59,829 nucleotides of DNA from Candidatus Hydrogenedentota bacterium (GCA_012730045.1 JAAYBR010000104.1:1-59829); one strand, 5' to 3'; counted from the first letter of the stretch, positions 18,950 to 28,290 are shown. A program made the numbers and translations. The notes: generated from the sequence alone by a model not told the origin.

Positions 18950-20101
18950 TCAGTTGCCGTCTGTTGTCGCGTTGCCGTCGGCGTCCTCCAGGGGTTCGTC
19001 CGAACCCTGTTCCCCCCCCGCTTCGTCCGCCTCCGGGGGCGCTTCCGCGGGCTCCGGCGGTTCCGGGGCCCTGCCCTCGCCGTCGCCGCGGATGTCAATG
19101 CTCCAGCCCATGAGCTTCGAGGCGAGGCGGGCGTTCTGCCCGCGCTTGCCGATGGCCAGGGAAAGCTGGTCCTGGGGCACGATCACCTGGACCGTCTTCG
19201 CCTCCTCGTCGAGCTGCATCTTGAGAATGTCGGCGGGGTTCAGCGCGTTCACGCAGAGCTGGACCGGATCCTCGCTCCAGCGGACAATGTCAATCTTCTC
19301 GCCGGAAAGCTCCTCGACCACGGCGCGCACGCGCGACCCCTTGAGGCCGACGCAGGCGCCCACGGGGTCCACATTGGGGTCGCGGGAGGCCACGGCCACC
19401 TTGGTGCGGTTGCCCGCCTCGCGGGCGAGCGCCCGGATCTCCACGGTGCCCTCGTATATTTCGGGGACCTCCAGCTCGAACAGGGACCGGACCAGGTCCG
19501 GCGCGGAGCGGGACAGCTTGACCGAGGTGCCCTTGGGGGTCTTCTCGACCCGCACCACGAGGGCGCGGATGCGGTCGCCCACCTTGTAGTTTTCGCGGGG
19601 GGACTGGTCGCCCGGCAGCAGCACCGCCTCGACCTGGCCGATGACCACGAAGATGCACCCGGAGCTGATGCGCTTCACGTTGCCCGTGATCATGTCGCCC
19701 TCGCGCTCCTTGTACTCCGCATAGATGCGGTCGCGCTCGGCGTCCTTCAGTTTCTGGATGATCACCTGCCGGGCCGTCTGCGCGGCGATGCGGCCGAAGT
19801 CCTTGGGCTGCGTGCGCACCTTGAGCCGGTTGCCCACCACCACGTCCGGGTTGAGCTTGCGGGCGTCCTCCAGCGAGATTTCCAGGGCCGGGTCGCGCAC
19901 TTCCGCGACCACCGTCTTGATCTCGAAGACCAGGAAGGACAGGGTGTTCTTCTCCACCTCGACCGTGATGTTCTCCGCCCGGTGGATGCCCTTGCGGGCC
20001 GCCATCTCGATGGCGCCGCGAATGGCTTCCAGGAGGGTCTCCCGGTCCACATTCTTCAGCTTCTCGATCTGCTCCAACGCGATTTTAAGGTCGTCTGCCA
20101 A
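18950..20101 (-). CDS. nusA: Transcription termination/antitermination factor NusA
   Basis: The 383-residue protein has an RNAP-binding N-terminal domain (about 1-120) and an S1 domain (GDMITGNVKRISSGC...). Two KH domains follow (VDPVGACVGLKGSRVRAV; LSLAIGKRGQNARLAS). It ends in an acidic Glu/Pro/Asp tail rather than helix-hairpin-helix repeats, so it is the short form seen in many non-proteobacteria. NusA binds RNA polymerase and modulates pausing, termination and antitermination. It lies 19 nt after rimP. A rimP-leader terminator upstream could be a site of its autogenous control. Confidence 0.95.
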   Translation of the reverse strand: MADDLKIALEQIEKLKNVDRETLLEAIRGAIEMAARKGIHRAENITVEVEKNTLSFLVFEIKTVVAEVRDPALEISLEDARKLNPDVVVGNRLKVRTQPKDFGRIAAQTARQVIIQKLKDAERDRIYAEYKEREGDMITGNVKRISSGCIFVVIGQVEAVLLPGDQSPRENYKVGDRIRALVVRVEKTPKGTSVKLSRSAPDLVRSLFELEVPEIYEGTVEIRALAREAGNRTKVAVASRDPNVDPVGACVGLKGSRVRAVVEELSGEKIDIVRWSEDPVQLCVNALNPADILKMQLDEEAKTVQVIVPQDQLSLAIGKRGQNARLASKLMGWSIDIRGDGEGRAPEPPEPAEAPPEADEAGGEQGSDEPLEDADGNATTDGN

Positions 20102-20120
20102 GGCTGTCCACCTTTCCGTA

Positions 20121-20582
20121 CTACCGGTTCAGTCTCGCCTTCTTCAGGTTCTCGCCGTGGATGGACACTGTCTGCCCGTCCACTTCAAGCACGATCATCC
20201 CGTCCTCGTGGCCGCGGATCACGCCGGTAAACCGGGTTCTCCCGCCCACGGGCGCGTGGGTCGTCAGCTTGACCTGCTCGCCCGTGTACTTCACAAAATG
20301 CTCCGGCTTGCGCACCGGCCGGTCCAGCCCCGGCGAGGACACCTCCAGGATGTACCCGCCCGGAACCACGTCCTCCGCGTCCAGCACGGGGCTCAGCACC
20401 CGCGAGGCCATCGCGCAGTCGTCCAGGCTGATCCGGCCCGGCGTCTTGTCCAGGTATATGCGGACAATCTGGCCCCGGCCGTGGGGAACGCACTCGATTT
20501 CCACGAGTTCGAACCCCAACTCAGCGAGTTCGGGCTCCACAATCCGCCAAAGCTGTCCGGTCACTTCTATCAAAAGGCACAC
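20121..20582 (-). CDS. rimP: Ribosome maturation factor RimP
   Basis: The conserved domain runs from TGQLWRIVEPELAELGFELV to GENLKKARLNR, about 150 residues as usual. Key segments are VRIYLDKTPGRISLDDC and YILEVSSPGLDRP. The start is a GTG at 20582, with GGAGG about 12 nt upstream; a second GTG is at 20564. The open frame extends further upstream but runs through the leader terminator, so that extension is unlikely to be coding. RimP is needed for 30S subunit assembly and heads the nusA-infB operon. Confidence 0.9.
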   Translation of the reverse strand: MCLLIEVTGQLWRIVEPELAELGFELVEIECVPHGRGQIVRIYLDKTPGRISLDDCAMASRVLSPVLDAEDVVPGGYILEVSSPGLDRPVRKPEHFVKYTGEQVKLTTHAPVGGRTRFTGVIRGHEDGMIVLEVDGQTVSIHGENLKKARLNR

Positions 20583-20645
20583 GCTCCGCGCGCCTCCAGC
20601 CAGCCCCCGCGGACGGCGGCGGCCGGAGACCTGGTCCCAATAAAA

Positions 20646-20667
20646 AAAGTGGGCGGCAACCCACTTT
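20646..20667 (-). terminator. Intrinsic terminator in the rimP leader (candidate attenuator)
   Basis: On the minus strand, AAAGTGGG (20667-20660), loop TTGCCG, CCCACTTT (20653-20646), then a run of further T residues to 20642. It lies downstream of a promoter at 20694-20723 and about 60 nt before the rimP GTG. An alternative hairpin, CCGCTTT (20677-20671) with AAAGTGG (20667-20661), would use the 5' arm of the terminator. The two structures are mutually exclusive, as expected for attenuation. It may also end pgeF transcripts. Confidence 0.75.
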
Positions 20668-20693
20668 GTCAAAGCGGCATACGTTAGCCTGCC

Positions 20694-20723
20694 ATGGTAC
20701 CACACACAGGGGGCAGGCCGCAA
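20694..20723 (-). promoter_or_regulatory. Putative promoter of the rimP-nusA-infB operon
   Basis: On the minus strand TTGCGG (20723-20718), an 18-bp spacer and TACCAT (20699-20694), preceded by TGG to make an extended -10. Transcription would start near 20686, upstream of the leader terminator. Confidence 0.45.
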
Positions 20724-20770
20724 ATCATGCCCGGATTCGGCTTTCGCAAGATGATGCTATTGGGGCATTT

Positions 20771-21481
20771 CTACCGCTCCGCCCCGTCCGGTTTTCTTCC
20801 AAGATGCAGCACGGCGAGGTTCCGTTCCCGGCTGTTATTCCTGCGAAAACTGTAAAACCGGTCTCCGCAGAGGGTGCATTCGCCGGAAACCGCGATGTGG
20901 GAGGGAGGCACCCCGGCGACGACCAGCTGCCGGGTGTTCAGCGCCCAGAGGTCAAGATGTCGGCCGCGGACCGGAAAGCCCCGGTCCCGGTATTCCGCCG
21001 CCATTTCGGGCGAAACCTCGTAGCAGCAGGGGCCCGCAGAGGGGCCAATCTGGGCACGCAGGTCTCCGGGCGAGACCCCGTAGGCTTCCTGGAGCGCCTG
21101 AACACCCGCGGGGCATATCCCGGCCACCGAGCCTTCCCGGCCCGCGTGCAGCAACGCGCCGCTCCAGGTCACGGGGTCGAAAAGCCAGACCGGCACGCAG
21201 TCCGCCACGCCCACGCAGAGGACCGCGTCCGGCGCGTTGGTCATCAGGCCGTCCGCCTCGCCCGCGAGCAGCTCCCCCGCGCCCGGGCCGGGGTCCACCC
21301 GGAGAATGCGGACACCGTGCACCTGGCTGGCGAAGAAGGCGGGGGCCGGAGGCGCCCCCCAACGGGCAAGGAAACGGGCGCGGGCGTCCGCGTCGCCGTG
21401 CCGGCCGCAGTCGCCATCGGCCACGCCGGACATCGCGGCGACCGCCGCCCCGGCGTCCTCGATCAGGGGAAACCGCTCCAT
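20771..21481 (-). CDS. pgeF: Purine nucleoside phosphorylase / laccase-domain protein (YfiH family)
   Basis: The 236-residue protein has the Cu-oxidase_4 / YfiH pattern. The three metal-site segments are SQVHG (His), VGVADCVPV (Cys) and LLHAGREG (His); GPSAGPCCYEV follows. The usual HAGWRG is HAGREG here. Characterised members act on purine nucleosides or on peptidoglycan editing. It starts 7 nt after hslU ends, at the end of the ctpA-to-pgeF run, and is followed by the leader terminator of rimP. Confidence 0.87.
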   Translation of the reverse strand: MERFPLIEDAGAAVAAMSGVADGDCGRHGDADARARFLARWGAPPAPAFFASQVHGVRILRVDPGPGAGELLAGEADGLMTNAPDAVLCVGVADCVPVWLFDPVTWSGALLHAGREGSVAGICPAGVQALQEAYGVSPGDLRAQIGPSAGPCCYEVSPEMAAEYRDRGFPVRGRHLDLWALNTRQLVVAGVPPSHIAVSGECTLCGDRFYSFRRNNSRERNLAVLHLGRKPDGAER

Positions 21482-21488
21482 GGGGCCC

Positions 21489-22883
21489 TCAGAGAATGTA
21501 GCGGGAGAGGTCCTGCTTGACCAGGGTTCCCGACAGGCGCTCGCGGACCATGTCTCCGGTCACCGTGACCGTGGCGCCCGCATGCTGCTGCGCGTCGAAG
21601 GAGAGGTCCTCCAGCAGGTATTCCATGATGGTGTGAAGCCGCCGCGCGCCGATGTTCTCCGACTCCTGGTTCACCTGGGCGCAGATTTCGGCCATGAGGT
21701 CAATGGCGGCGTCCTCGAACACCAGGGCCACCCCCTCCGTGGCAAGCATGGCCTCGTACTGGCGGATCAGGGAGTTGTGCGTCTCGCGGAGGATGCGCGC
21801 GAAGTCGGCCGCCGTGAGGCTGGACAGCTCCACGCGGATGGGGAAGCGCCCCTGCAGCTCGGGGATCAGGTCGGAGACCTTGGACACGTGGAACGCGCCC
21901 GCCGCGATGAACAGGACGTGGTCGGTGCGCACGGGGCCGTATTTCGTCATGACGGTGCTGCCCTCGACGATGGGCAGGATGTCGCGCTGCACGCCCTCGC
22001 GGGAGACGTCGGGCCCCTGGCCCGCGCCCTGGCCGCGCCCGGCGATCTTGTCTATCTCGTCCAGGAAGATGATCCCGGAGTTCTCCACGCGCTCGACGGC
22101 GCGGCGCGCCGCGAGGTCCATGTCCACCAGCTCCTGCAGCTCCTCCTGCACGAGGAGCTCGCGGGCCTCGGCCACGGTCACCCGGCGGGTGCGGGTCTTG
22201 GGCGGCGACATGCGGGCGAAGGCCTCCTGCATGTTCATGCCGAGCTCCTCCAGGCCGCTTCCGGCGAGTAACTGGGACATCTGGGGGCCGCCCTGCTCAC
22301 GGACGGACAGGTCCACCTCCTTGTCCTCCAGCCCGCCCGCGTCGAGTCTTTCGGCGACCATGAGGCGCACCTTCTCGTCGCTCTCGTCCTGGGCGAGGTT
22401 GCGGGCGGGGCCCTCGTCGCCGGAGGAGGGGTTGAGCGGGTGGAAAGCCTGCCCGCCTCGCCCCCTGCGGCCGGGATACAGCAGGTCAATGAGGCGTTTG
22501 CGGGCGTTCTCCCGCGCCTTTTCCCCGCACTCGGCCTGCATCTCCTCGCGGACCATCTTGACGCCCGTCTCCACCAGCTCGCGGATCATGGACTCGCAGT
22601 CGCGGCCCACATAGCCCACCTCGGTGAACTTGGAGGCCTCCACCTTGATGAACGGCGCGTCGTCGAGCTTGGAGAGCCGCCGGGCAATCTCGGTCTTGCC
22701 GACCCCCGTGGGGCCGATCATGAGGATGTTCTTCGGCGCCACCTCGTCGCGCAGGTCGTCCGGAAGCTGCTGGCGGCGCCAGCGGTTGCGCAGGGCGATG
22801 GCCACCTTTTTCTTGGCCTCGTCCTGGCCGATGATGTGGCGGTCGAGTTCCCGCACAATGTCCTTCGGGGTCAGGTTCTTCAT
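21489..22883 (-). CDS. hslU: ATP-dependent protease ATPase subunit HslU
   Basis: The start MKNLTPKDIVRELDRHIIGQ at 22883 matches the family start; an upstream extension overlaps rpiB and is rejected. The 464-residue AAA+ protein has Walker A GPTGVGKTE, pore motif GYVGRD, Walker B GIIFLDEIDKI and a sensor region ending in the C-terminal LSRYIL. That C-terminus resembles the tail that docks into HslV. HslU unfolds substrates for the HslV peptidase, but hslV is neither adjacent nor anywhere in this window. Its neighbours are rpiB (25 nt upstream) and pgeF. Confidence 0.95.
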   Translation of the reverse strand: MKNLTPKDIVRELDRHIIGQDEAKKKVAIALRNRWRRQQLPDDLRDEVAPKNILMIGPTGVGKTEIARRLSKLDDAPFIKVEASKFTEVGYVGRDCESMIRELVETGVKMVREEMQAECGEKARENARKRLIDLLYPGRRGRGGQAFHPLNPSSGDEGPARNLAQDESDEKVRLMVAERLDAGGLEDKEVDLSVREQGGPQMSQLLAGSGLEELGMNMQEAFARMSPPKTRTRRVTVAEARELLVQEELQELVDMDLAARRAVERVENSGIIFLDEIDKIAGRGQGAGQGPDVSREGVQRDILPIVEGSTVMTKYGPVRTDHVLFIAAGAFHVSKVSDLIPELQGRFPIRVELSSLTAADFARILRETHNSLIRQYEAMLATEGVALVFEDAAIDLMAEICAQVNQESENIGARRLHTIMEYLLEDLSFDAQQHAGATVTVTGDMVRERLSGTLVKQDLSRYIL

Positions 22884-22908
22884 GGGATTCGGTTCCAGGG
22901 GGCGGAGT

Positions 22909-23352
22909 TCACCCCAGTTTGTCCACCCGGCGGCGGTGCCGCTCCCCCTCGCTGAAGGGGGTGGCCAGCCACAGGTCCGCGAGGGCAAGGCACTGCTCCA
23001 GGGAGTGGGTGCGCCGGCCCAGGCACAGGATGTTGGCGTTGTTGTGTTCCCGGGAGAGCCGGGCCATTTCCTCCGTCGCGCATACGGCGGCGCGAATGCC
23101 GGGATACCGGTTGGCGGCGATGCTCATGCCGATGCCGGTGCCGCAGAGCAGGATGCCCAGGTCGGCCTCGCCGCAGAGCAGGGTGCGGCAGACGCGCTCG
23201 GCCATGTCGGGGTAGTCCACCGGGTCCGGGGTGCCGGGGCCGCAGTCCACCACCTCGTGCCCGAGGGCGTTCAGATGGGCGACGATCGCCGGCTTGTACA
23301 GCGGCTCGGGGCCCTCAAAGCCCGCGTGGTCGCTTGCCACCGCGATTCTCAT
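22909..23352 (-). CDS. rpiB: Ribose-5-phosphate isomerase B
   Basis: The 147-residue protein starts MRIAVASDHAGFEG. It has the active-site Cys in ILLCGTGIGMSIAANR and the conserved SREHNNANILCLG. RpiB interconverts ribose-5-phosphate and ribulose-5-phosphate in the pentose phosphate pathway. AAGGAGAACGGAC precedes the ATG at 23352; a longer open frame runs upstream into tsaC without homology. It is in the middle of the ctpA-pgeF run. Confidence 0.95.
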   Translation of the reverse strand: MRIAVASDHAGFEGPEPLYKPAIVAHLNALGHEVVDCGPGTPDPVDYPDMAERVCRTLLCGEADLGILLCGTGIGMSIAANRYPGIRAAVCATEEMARLSREHNNANILCLGRRTHSLEQCLALADLWLATPFSEGERHRRRVDKLG

Positions 23353-23383
23353 GTCCGTTCTCCTTGTGCGCGGGGCCGCGCGC

Positions 23384-23989
23384 CTAAAGGGCGCCGGCCT
23401 CCGCGAGCATCCGCCGCGTGATCCTGCCCTCGCGCAGGACCGCGCGCGTGTCCGGGTCAAACACCGTCGAGGGCGGTGACGGGGGAAGCGCCCCGCCGTC
23501 CAGCACGAGGGACACGCCTTCAAGACACGCCCCGCGCGCCGCCACGGCGGGCGGCTTTCCGATGAGGTTGGCCGAGGTGGAGGTCAGGCCGCCGCCCCAG
23601 TCGAGGCACAGGGCGCGGGCCGCCGGATGCGCGGTCTCGCGGACGCACACCTTGCCGCCGGGTCCGATCAACGCCTCATGCAGTCCCGGCGCGGGGGGGA
23701 AAAGCAGGGACAAGGGCCCGGGCCAGAATGCCCGCATGCACCGTTCCGCCGCTTCGGACACCGAGGCTGCCAGGGCCTTGAGGTGCGACCGGTTCGCCAC
23801 CACCACGAGCACGGGCCGCCCCTCTTCGCGGGCCTTCACCCGGAACAGGCTGTCCAGCGCGCCCGGGGAAAAGGGGTCCACCGCCAGCCCGTAAACAGTC
23901 TCCGTGGGATAGGCGACCACGCCGCCGTCCTGAAGCACCGCGACCGCCGTGTCCAGCCCCTCCCCGGCGGGCAGGATCAGGGGGTGCAT
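23384..23989 (-). CDS. tsaC: L-threonylcarbamoyladenylate synthase (YrdC/Sua5 domain)
   Basis: The 201-residue protein is a YrdC-like domain: GGVVAYPTETVYGLAVDPF near the N-terminus, KAREEGRPVLVVV, FWPGPLSLLF and STSANLIGKPP. It makes threonylcarbamoyl-AMP, the first step of the t6A modification of ANN-decoding tRNAs. Its length fits the short TsaC form without a C-terminal Sua5 domain. The ATG at 23989 overlaps the end of rdgB by 13 nt, so translation is probably coupled. Confidence 0.9.
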   Translation of the reverse strand: MHPLILPAGEGLDTAVAVLQDGGVVAYPTETVYGLAVDPFSPGALDSLFRVKAREEGRPVLVVVANRSHLKALAASVSEAAERCMRAFWPGPLSLLFPPAPGLHEALIGPGGKVCVRETAHPAARALCLDWGGGLTSTSANLIGKPPAVAARGACLEGVSLVLDGGALPPSPPSTVFDPDTRAVLREGRITRRMLAEAGAL

Positions 23990-24582
23990 GCCAGGCGCTC
24001 CAGATAGGCCCGCACCTTGCCCAGGGCCTCCCCGCGGTGGCTGATGGTGTGCTTCTCCGCCGGGTCCATCTCGCCGAAGGTGATGTCGTGCCCCTCGGGC
24101 ACGAAGACCACGTCGTAGCCAAAGCCGTTGCTGCCGAAGGCCTCCACGGAGATGTGGCCGTGGACCCGGCCCCACTCGATGTGGGGCGGGTGGCCGGGCC
24201 GAACCAGCGCCGCGCAGCAGGCGAAATGCGCCGTGCGGTCGGGCCAGGGCACCTCCTCCAGCGCGTCCAGCAGCTTCTCGTTGTTCCGGACGTCGTTGGC
24301 GTCCTCGCCCGCATAGCGCGCGGAGTACACGCCCGGCGCGCCGTCCAGCGCGTCCACCACCAGCCCCGAATCGTCGGCCAGGCAGGCCACGCCGAAAGCG
24401 GCGCTGTAATACTCCGCCTTCAACAGGGCGTTTTCCTCAAAGGTGGCGCCCGTCTCCTCCGGCTCGGGGACGGACGGGAAATCGCGCAGGCTCTTCACCT
24501 CCCACGGCAGGCCCTCGAGCAGGTGCGCGAGTTCCGCCGCCTTCTTGGGGTTTCCGGAGCCGATGAGCAGCGTTTCAGCCAT
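23977..24582 (-). CDS. rdgB: XTP/dITP diphosphatase (Ham1/RdgB)
   Basis: The 201-residue protein starts [18 protein letters not shown]. It has the family motifs [51 protein letters not shown] and ISHRGEAL. It hydrolyses non-canonical purine triphosphates such as ITP and XTP and keeps them out of nucleic acids. The ATG overlaps rph by 8 nt; the rph-rdgB order is common in bacteria. Confidence 0.95.
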   Translation of the reverse strand: MAETLLIGSGNPKKAAELAHLLEGLPWEVKSLRDFPSVPEPEETGATFEENALLKAEYYSAAFGVACLADDSGLVVDALDGAPGVYSARYAGEDANDVRNNEKLLDALEEVPWPDRTAHFACCAALVRPGHPPHIEWGRVHGHISVEAFGSNGFGYDVVFVPEGHDITFGEMDPAEKHTISHRGEALGKVRAYLERLACTP

Positions 24583-25285
24583 TTGCCAGTGCCTCCCGCT
24601 GGGCCGCGAGCAGTTGCCGGATGCCGTCCTCCGCGAGGCCCAGCAGGGCGTCCAGGGCGGCCCGGTCAAAGGGGGCCCCCTCCGCCGTGCCCTGCACCTC
24701 GATGAAGCGGCCCCGGTCGTCCATCACCACGTTAATGTCCACCTCGGCCGCCGAGTCCTCCTCGTAGCAGAGGTCCAGCACGGGGCGCCCCGATACAATC
24801 CCGGCGCTGACGGCGGCGCAGGCCCCCCGCAGGGGCGACTCGGCCAGGTGGCCGGATTTCACAGACAGGGCGAAGGCGTCGGCCAGGGCCACCCAGGCCC
24901 CGGTGATGGCGGCGGTCCGCGTGCCGCCGTCGGCCTGGAGCACGTCGCAGTCCACGGTCACCATGCACTCGCCCAGGGCCTCAAGGTTGGTCACGGCGCG
25001 CAGGGACCGCCCGATGAGGCGGCTGATTTCCTTGGCGCGGCCGCCTGTTTGGCTGCTGCGGGGACTGCGGGTCTGGGTGGCGCCGGGAAGCATGCCGTAC
25101 TCCGCCGTGACCCAGCCTTTTCCCCCGCCCTTGAGCCAGGCGGGCAGCCGGTCCTCGAACATGGCCGTGCAGAGCACGCGGGTCCCGCCCGTGGAGATGA
25201 GCACGGAGCCGGGGGCGTACTTGGTGTGGCCCCGCTCGATGCGCACGGGGCGCGGGGCGTTGTCGGCGCGGCCGTCGGGTCTCAT
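24575..25285 (-). CDS. rph: Ribonuclease PH
   Basis: The 236-residue protein matches RNase PH over its whole length: [33 protein letters not shown], the RSLRAV of [17 protein letters not shown], and [17 protein letters not shown]. It is a phosphorolytic 3'-5' exoribonuclease that trims tRNA 3' ends. It begins 10 nt downstream of ctpA and overlaps rdgB. Confidence 0.95.
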   Translation of the reverse strand: MRPDGRADNAPRPVRIERGHTKYAPGSVLISTGGTRVLCTAMFEDRLPAWLKGGGKGWVTAEYGMLPGATQTRSPRSSQTGGRAKEISRLIGRSLRAVTNLEALGECMVTVDCDVLQADGGTRTAAITGAWVALADAFALSVKSGHLAESPLRGACAAVSAGIVSGRPVLDLCYEEDSAAEVDINVVMDDRGRFIEVQGTAEGAPFDRAALDALLGLAEDGIRQLLAAQREALANG

Positions 25286-25295
25286 GCGCGCGCCC

Positions 25296-26858
25296 TCACC
25301 ACACCGGCTCGGTGAAGTCGCCGTCCGGGGCCTCTTCGGGCGCCGTTTCAGGCGCCGCCTCGGGGGCGGCTTCCGGGGCCGCCCCGGGGGCGGGGGTCTC
25401 GGGGGTGCCGGACTCCGGTTCGGCGGTCTCCGCCGGCGCGGCGCCGCTGCCGTTGCGCTTCTCCGCCTCCTCGGCGGTCATCTGCGTGTCATGCACGTCG
25501 CGGTGGTGCTTCTTCACCGTCTCCTCCCACACCGCCCCCTCGTTCAGCAGGTCGAGGGCGCGCTGAAGCTGGAGGTCCTCCACCGTCTCCGCCGTCACGG
25601 GATAGTCCGTCATGCTGCCGTGGTTCTGCCTGTACTGGTTGTCCGGGGCGTTCTCAAAGGAGGTGAACATCTGCTTGGCGAGGGCCTCCTCCTGCTCCTG
25701 CGTCATCTCGGACTCCACGTCCGGCAGGATGCCCTGGTGGTCAATCGTCACGTCGGCCGGCGTGTAGTAGAGCGCCGTGGTCAGGCGCAGCGCCGTGGTT
25801 TCGGGCTTCATCAGCGGGATGATCGTCTGCACGCTGCCCTTGCCGAAAGTCTTCTCGCCCACCACCAGCGCACGCTCGTAGAACTGGAGCGCCCCCGTCA
25901 CAATCTCGGCGGCGCTCGCCGTCTGGCTGTTTGCCAGCACGATCACCGGCATGCCCTCGGGCAGCTCGGGCTTGCGCCCCGTCACCAGCCGCTGGTCGTC
26001 CTTGTTCGCCTTGCCGTCGGCCCCGGTGCGGCCGCGCGTGTAGGTCACCAGCGACCCCTTCGGCAGGAACAGCTCGCACACGTCCTTGGACGCCGACAGG
26101 AGCCCGCCCGGATTCCACCGCAGGTCGAGCACGAGGCCCTTCGCCCCGGCGTCTGTGAACTCCTTCAGGCGCTTGGCGAGGTCGGCCCCCGAGTTGTCCT
26201 TGAAGTCGCTGATGCGGACATAGGCGACGCCGCCCTTCAGCATCTGCGCCTCCTTGATGCTCTCCAGCGGCACCTTGTCCCGGCGCACCTTGAACTCCAG
26301 AATCTCCAGCGGGGAGTCGGCCGGGGCGTTCTCCGTCTTCCGGCCGATGGACAGCGTCACCGTTGTGCCCCGGCGGCCCTTGATCAGATTCGCCGCGCCG
26401 GCCGTGTCCATCCCCTTCGTGGACTGTCCGTCCACCGCGAGGATGCGGTCAAAGGCCTTGATGCCCGCCTGGGCCGCCGGCGAGTTGGGGAGCGGATGGA
26501 ACACGATGATCCCGCCGTCCTCCTCCTGCTTGATGGACACGCCGATCCCCTCAAACTCCCCCTTCGTGTCCTCCCGCATCGCCTCCAGGTCGGCCGCGGA
26601 GATAAAGGAGCTGTTCCGGTCCAGGGACCCCATCATGCCGATGAGCGCCCCCTCCACCACTTTCTCCACCTCCACATCGCGCACATACTCCCGGAGGATG
26701 GTGTCCATCACCACCCCCACGGGCTCCAGCTCCCGGTAGACATCCGTCTCGTCCGCCGCGTGCAGCCGCGCGACAAACCCGTTCGAGAGCAGCAGCGCCC
26801 CCGCCAGAAGAAAGCCAAACAGGCTGAAAAACTCGGCTTTGCTGTTACGCTTGGGCAT
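25296..26858 (-). CDS. ctpA: C-terminal processing peptidase, S41A family
   Basis: The start at 26858 follows AGGAAAGGTG and gives an N-terminal membrane segment or signal ([19 protein letters not shown]). The 520-residue product has a PDZ domain (about 100-180, [30 protein letters not shown]). The S41 catalytic domain has Ser near residue 311 in [10 protein letters not shown] and Lys near 335 in [12 protein letters not shown]. It degrades or processes periplasmic proteins by their C-termini. The tail after about 465 is a disordered Ala/Pro/Glu-rich extension. It heads the ctpA-rph-rdgB-tsaC-rpiB-hslU-pgeF run. A possible TACACT -10 is at 26987-26992 (minus strand). Confidence 0.92.
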   Translation of the reverse strand: MPKRNSKAEFFSLFGFLLAGALLLSNGFVARLHAADETDVYRELEPVGVVMDTILREYVRDVEVEKVVEGALIGMMGSLDRNSSFISAADLEAMREDTKGEFEGIGVSIKQEEDGGIIVFHPLPNSPAAQAGIKAFDRILAVDGQSTKGMDTAGAANLIKGRRGTTVTLSIGRKTENAPADSPLEILEFKVRRDKVPLESIKEAQMLKGGVAYVRISDFKDNSGADLAKRLKEFTDAGAKGLVLDLRWNPGGLLSASKDVCELFLPKGSLVTYTRGRTGADGKANKDDQRLVTGRKPELPEGMPVIVLANSQTASAAEIVTGALQFYERALVVGEKTFGKGSVQTIIPLMKPETTALRLTTALYYTPADVTIDHQGILPDVESEMTQEQEEALAKQMFTSFENAPDNQYRQNHGSMTDYPVTAETVEDLQLQRALDLLNEGAVWEETVKKHHRDVHDTQMTAEEAEKRNGSGAAPAETAEPESGTPETPAPGAAPEAAPEAAPETAPEEAPDGDFTEPVW

Positions 26859-27051
26859 GAAACACCTTTCCTGCCCGGCCCCCCGAAGGGGTCGGAAACA
26901 CACCACACCGCCCGCGGACGCCCGGAATCCGCCCGGGCGCGCCTCCCGCAAAACCGGCCCGCAAGGCCCCGCGCGGCGGCAAACGAAGTGTAGCAGATAC
27001 CCCCCGCCCGTTGCGAAACGGGGAAAAGGGAACCGCCGCCCCGTGAGTCGC

Positions 27052-27155
27052 CAAGACCCCAAGACAAGGCCGCCGGGACGGCGGCGGTACGGCAAAACCC
27101 GCGCATAACCGCCACCGTACCGCCAGCGTCACGCTGGCCTTGTCTTGGGGTCTTG
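27052..27155. repeat. Inverted pair of the 29-bp palindromic repeats
   Basis: Outer arms 27052-27092 and 27115-27155 match over 41 bp with five mismatches. All five fall inside the two hairpin cores. Copy 27063-27091 (plus) has core CGCCGGGACGGCG; copy 27116-27144 (minus) has core CAGCGTGACGCTG. Flanks GACAAGGC and GCGGTACG are identical in both. The rest of 26859-27231 holds no gene. Confidence 0.85.
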
Positions 27156-27231
27156 CAGAAACGCCGTCGTCCCGGCACGCCGTTCTTTGAAAGCCCGCTC
27201 ATCTTTGGCCGTCGCTGATACTCCGCCTCGC

Positions 27232-28023
27232 TCAGTCCCCGTGCCGGGCCTCCTCCCGCCACAGATCCGGAACACGCGCCTTGATGATCGGCCAGACTCC
27301 CCGCAAGAGCAGAGAAAAAAGCTTGACGCCAAGAAAAAGGCCCGCATGCACCAGTAGGATCATGTCGCCGGCGGCCCCCATGTCCGGGGAGAACCGGGCA
27401 ATGGCCCTAAACCCGGCCAGCAGCAGGCAAAGACTCAACATCCGCGCCCATGTTCCCGAGAATCTGCAGGCAAAAAGGGTGCCGGCATACAGCCAGACAA
27501 CCCCAAGCATGAGTCCGATAGACGCTCCCCCCTCCATTGAAGAGGACATGGCATGCTGCGCAACAGTTCCGAGCACCGTCAGATCAATCAGTGAAACGCT
27601 GTATTGAGGCAGCAGGCCGGTATTCAGGGGGATGGCATCCGCGCGAGCCGCCCTTTTCCAGACCAACCCGTGGAAACACGACAGCGCCACAAAAACAAGG
27701 GACAACCCCGCCATGAGAAATGCGATTGCCTCGTTAAACACCCTGAACTGATAGATGAAAAGGAGAACAAGTGGAACGAAGCCGGCGTAAACGATCCTTG
27801 GAAGCCAGTATCCGCCGGTAAAGGCGGCCAAGAGCATCAGGAATCCGCACGCAGTCCAGAAGATCACCGCAAACCCGCTGGCAAATGCGCGCGGATTGTC
27901 CATCGTGTGCGCGGTAAGGGCGAGGAAGTTTATGACAACGAAGAACAGGGACGCGGACATCCTGAATGGGTGCATTTCCGGTTGCGCATGGAAATGTCTC
28001 TCAATACGGTCCAAGTCTATCAT
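27232..28023 (-). CDS. Polytopic membrane protein of unknown function
   Basis: The start at 28023 (MIDLDRIERHFHAQPEMH) is preferred because the longer frame upstream is Arg/Cys-rich and has no hydrophobic pattern. The 263-residue protein has about seven hydrophobic segments with short polar loops, for example SASLFFVVINFLALTAH, GFAVIFWTACGFLMLLAAF and IVYAGFVPLVLLFIYQF. No recognisable motif or conserved charged site was seen, so no transport or enzyme role is proposed. Codon use is slightly less GC-rich than its neighbours, which may hint at a different history. It diverges from the GDSL gene. Confidence 0.7.
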   Translation of the reverse strand: MIDLDRIERHFHAQPEMHPFRMSASLFFVVINFLALTAHTMDNPRAFASGFAVIFWTACGFLMLLAAFTGGYWLPRIVYAGFVPLVLLFIYQFRVFNEAIAFLMAGLSLVFVALSCFHGLVWKRAARADAIPLNTGLLPQYSVSLIDLTVLGTVAQHAMSSSMEGGASIGLMLGVVWLYAGTLFACRFSGTWARMLSLCLLLAGFRAIARFSPDMGAAGDMILLVHAGLFLGVKLFSLLLRGVWPIIKARVPDLWREEARHGD

Positions 28024-28175
28024 TCCCACACCATCCTCCCGGGCACACCGGCCACCATCGGGCGGGCCGCAACACCTGACCGGAAGTCTATCACACTGCA
28101 ACCAGCCCGGCAGAGTGCGTCCCAGGAGACCTCCCAGTCGCAACAGATTTCGCGGCGGGGGCTTGTCGGGCCAGA

Positions 28176-28202
28176 CGGTCGGACCGGTCGGACCGGTCGG
28201 AC
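28176..28202 (+). repeat. Three tandem 9-bp repeats
   Basis: CGGTCGGAC occurs three times in a row and is followed by the inverted form GTCCGAC. It lies in the intergenic region between the divergent membrane protein and GDSL genes, about 90 nt before the GDSL start. A weak -10-like TACACT lies at 28258-28263. Confidence 0.8.
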
Positions 28203-28290
28203 CCGTCCGACTGCGCGGGAGGCCCGCGGCTTTCTGGAATTCGCCGGGGGAAGGTTGTACACTGGGGGCCCCAACCGAAAGGATCTTCCC

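Noticed and set aside
20583-20723. Longer rimP start upstream of the GTG
   Set aside because: It would read through the leader terminator and promoter and adds 47 residues without homology.
22884-22988. Longer hslU start
   Set aside because: It overlaps the end of rpiB; the HslU family begins at MKNLTPKDIV.
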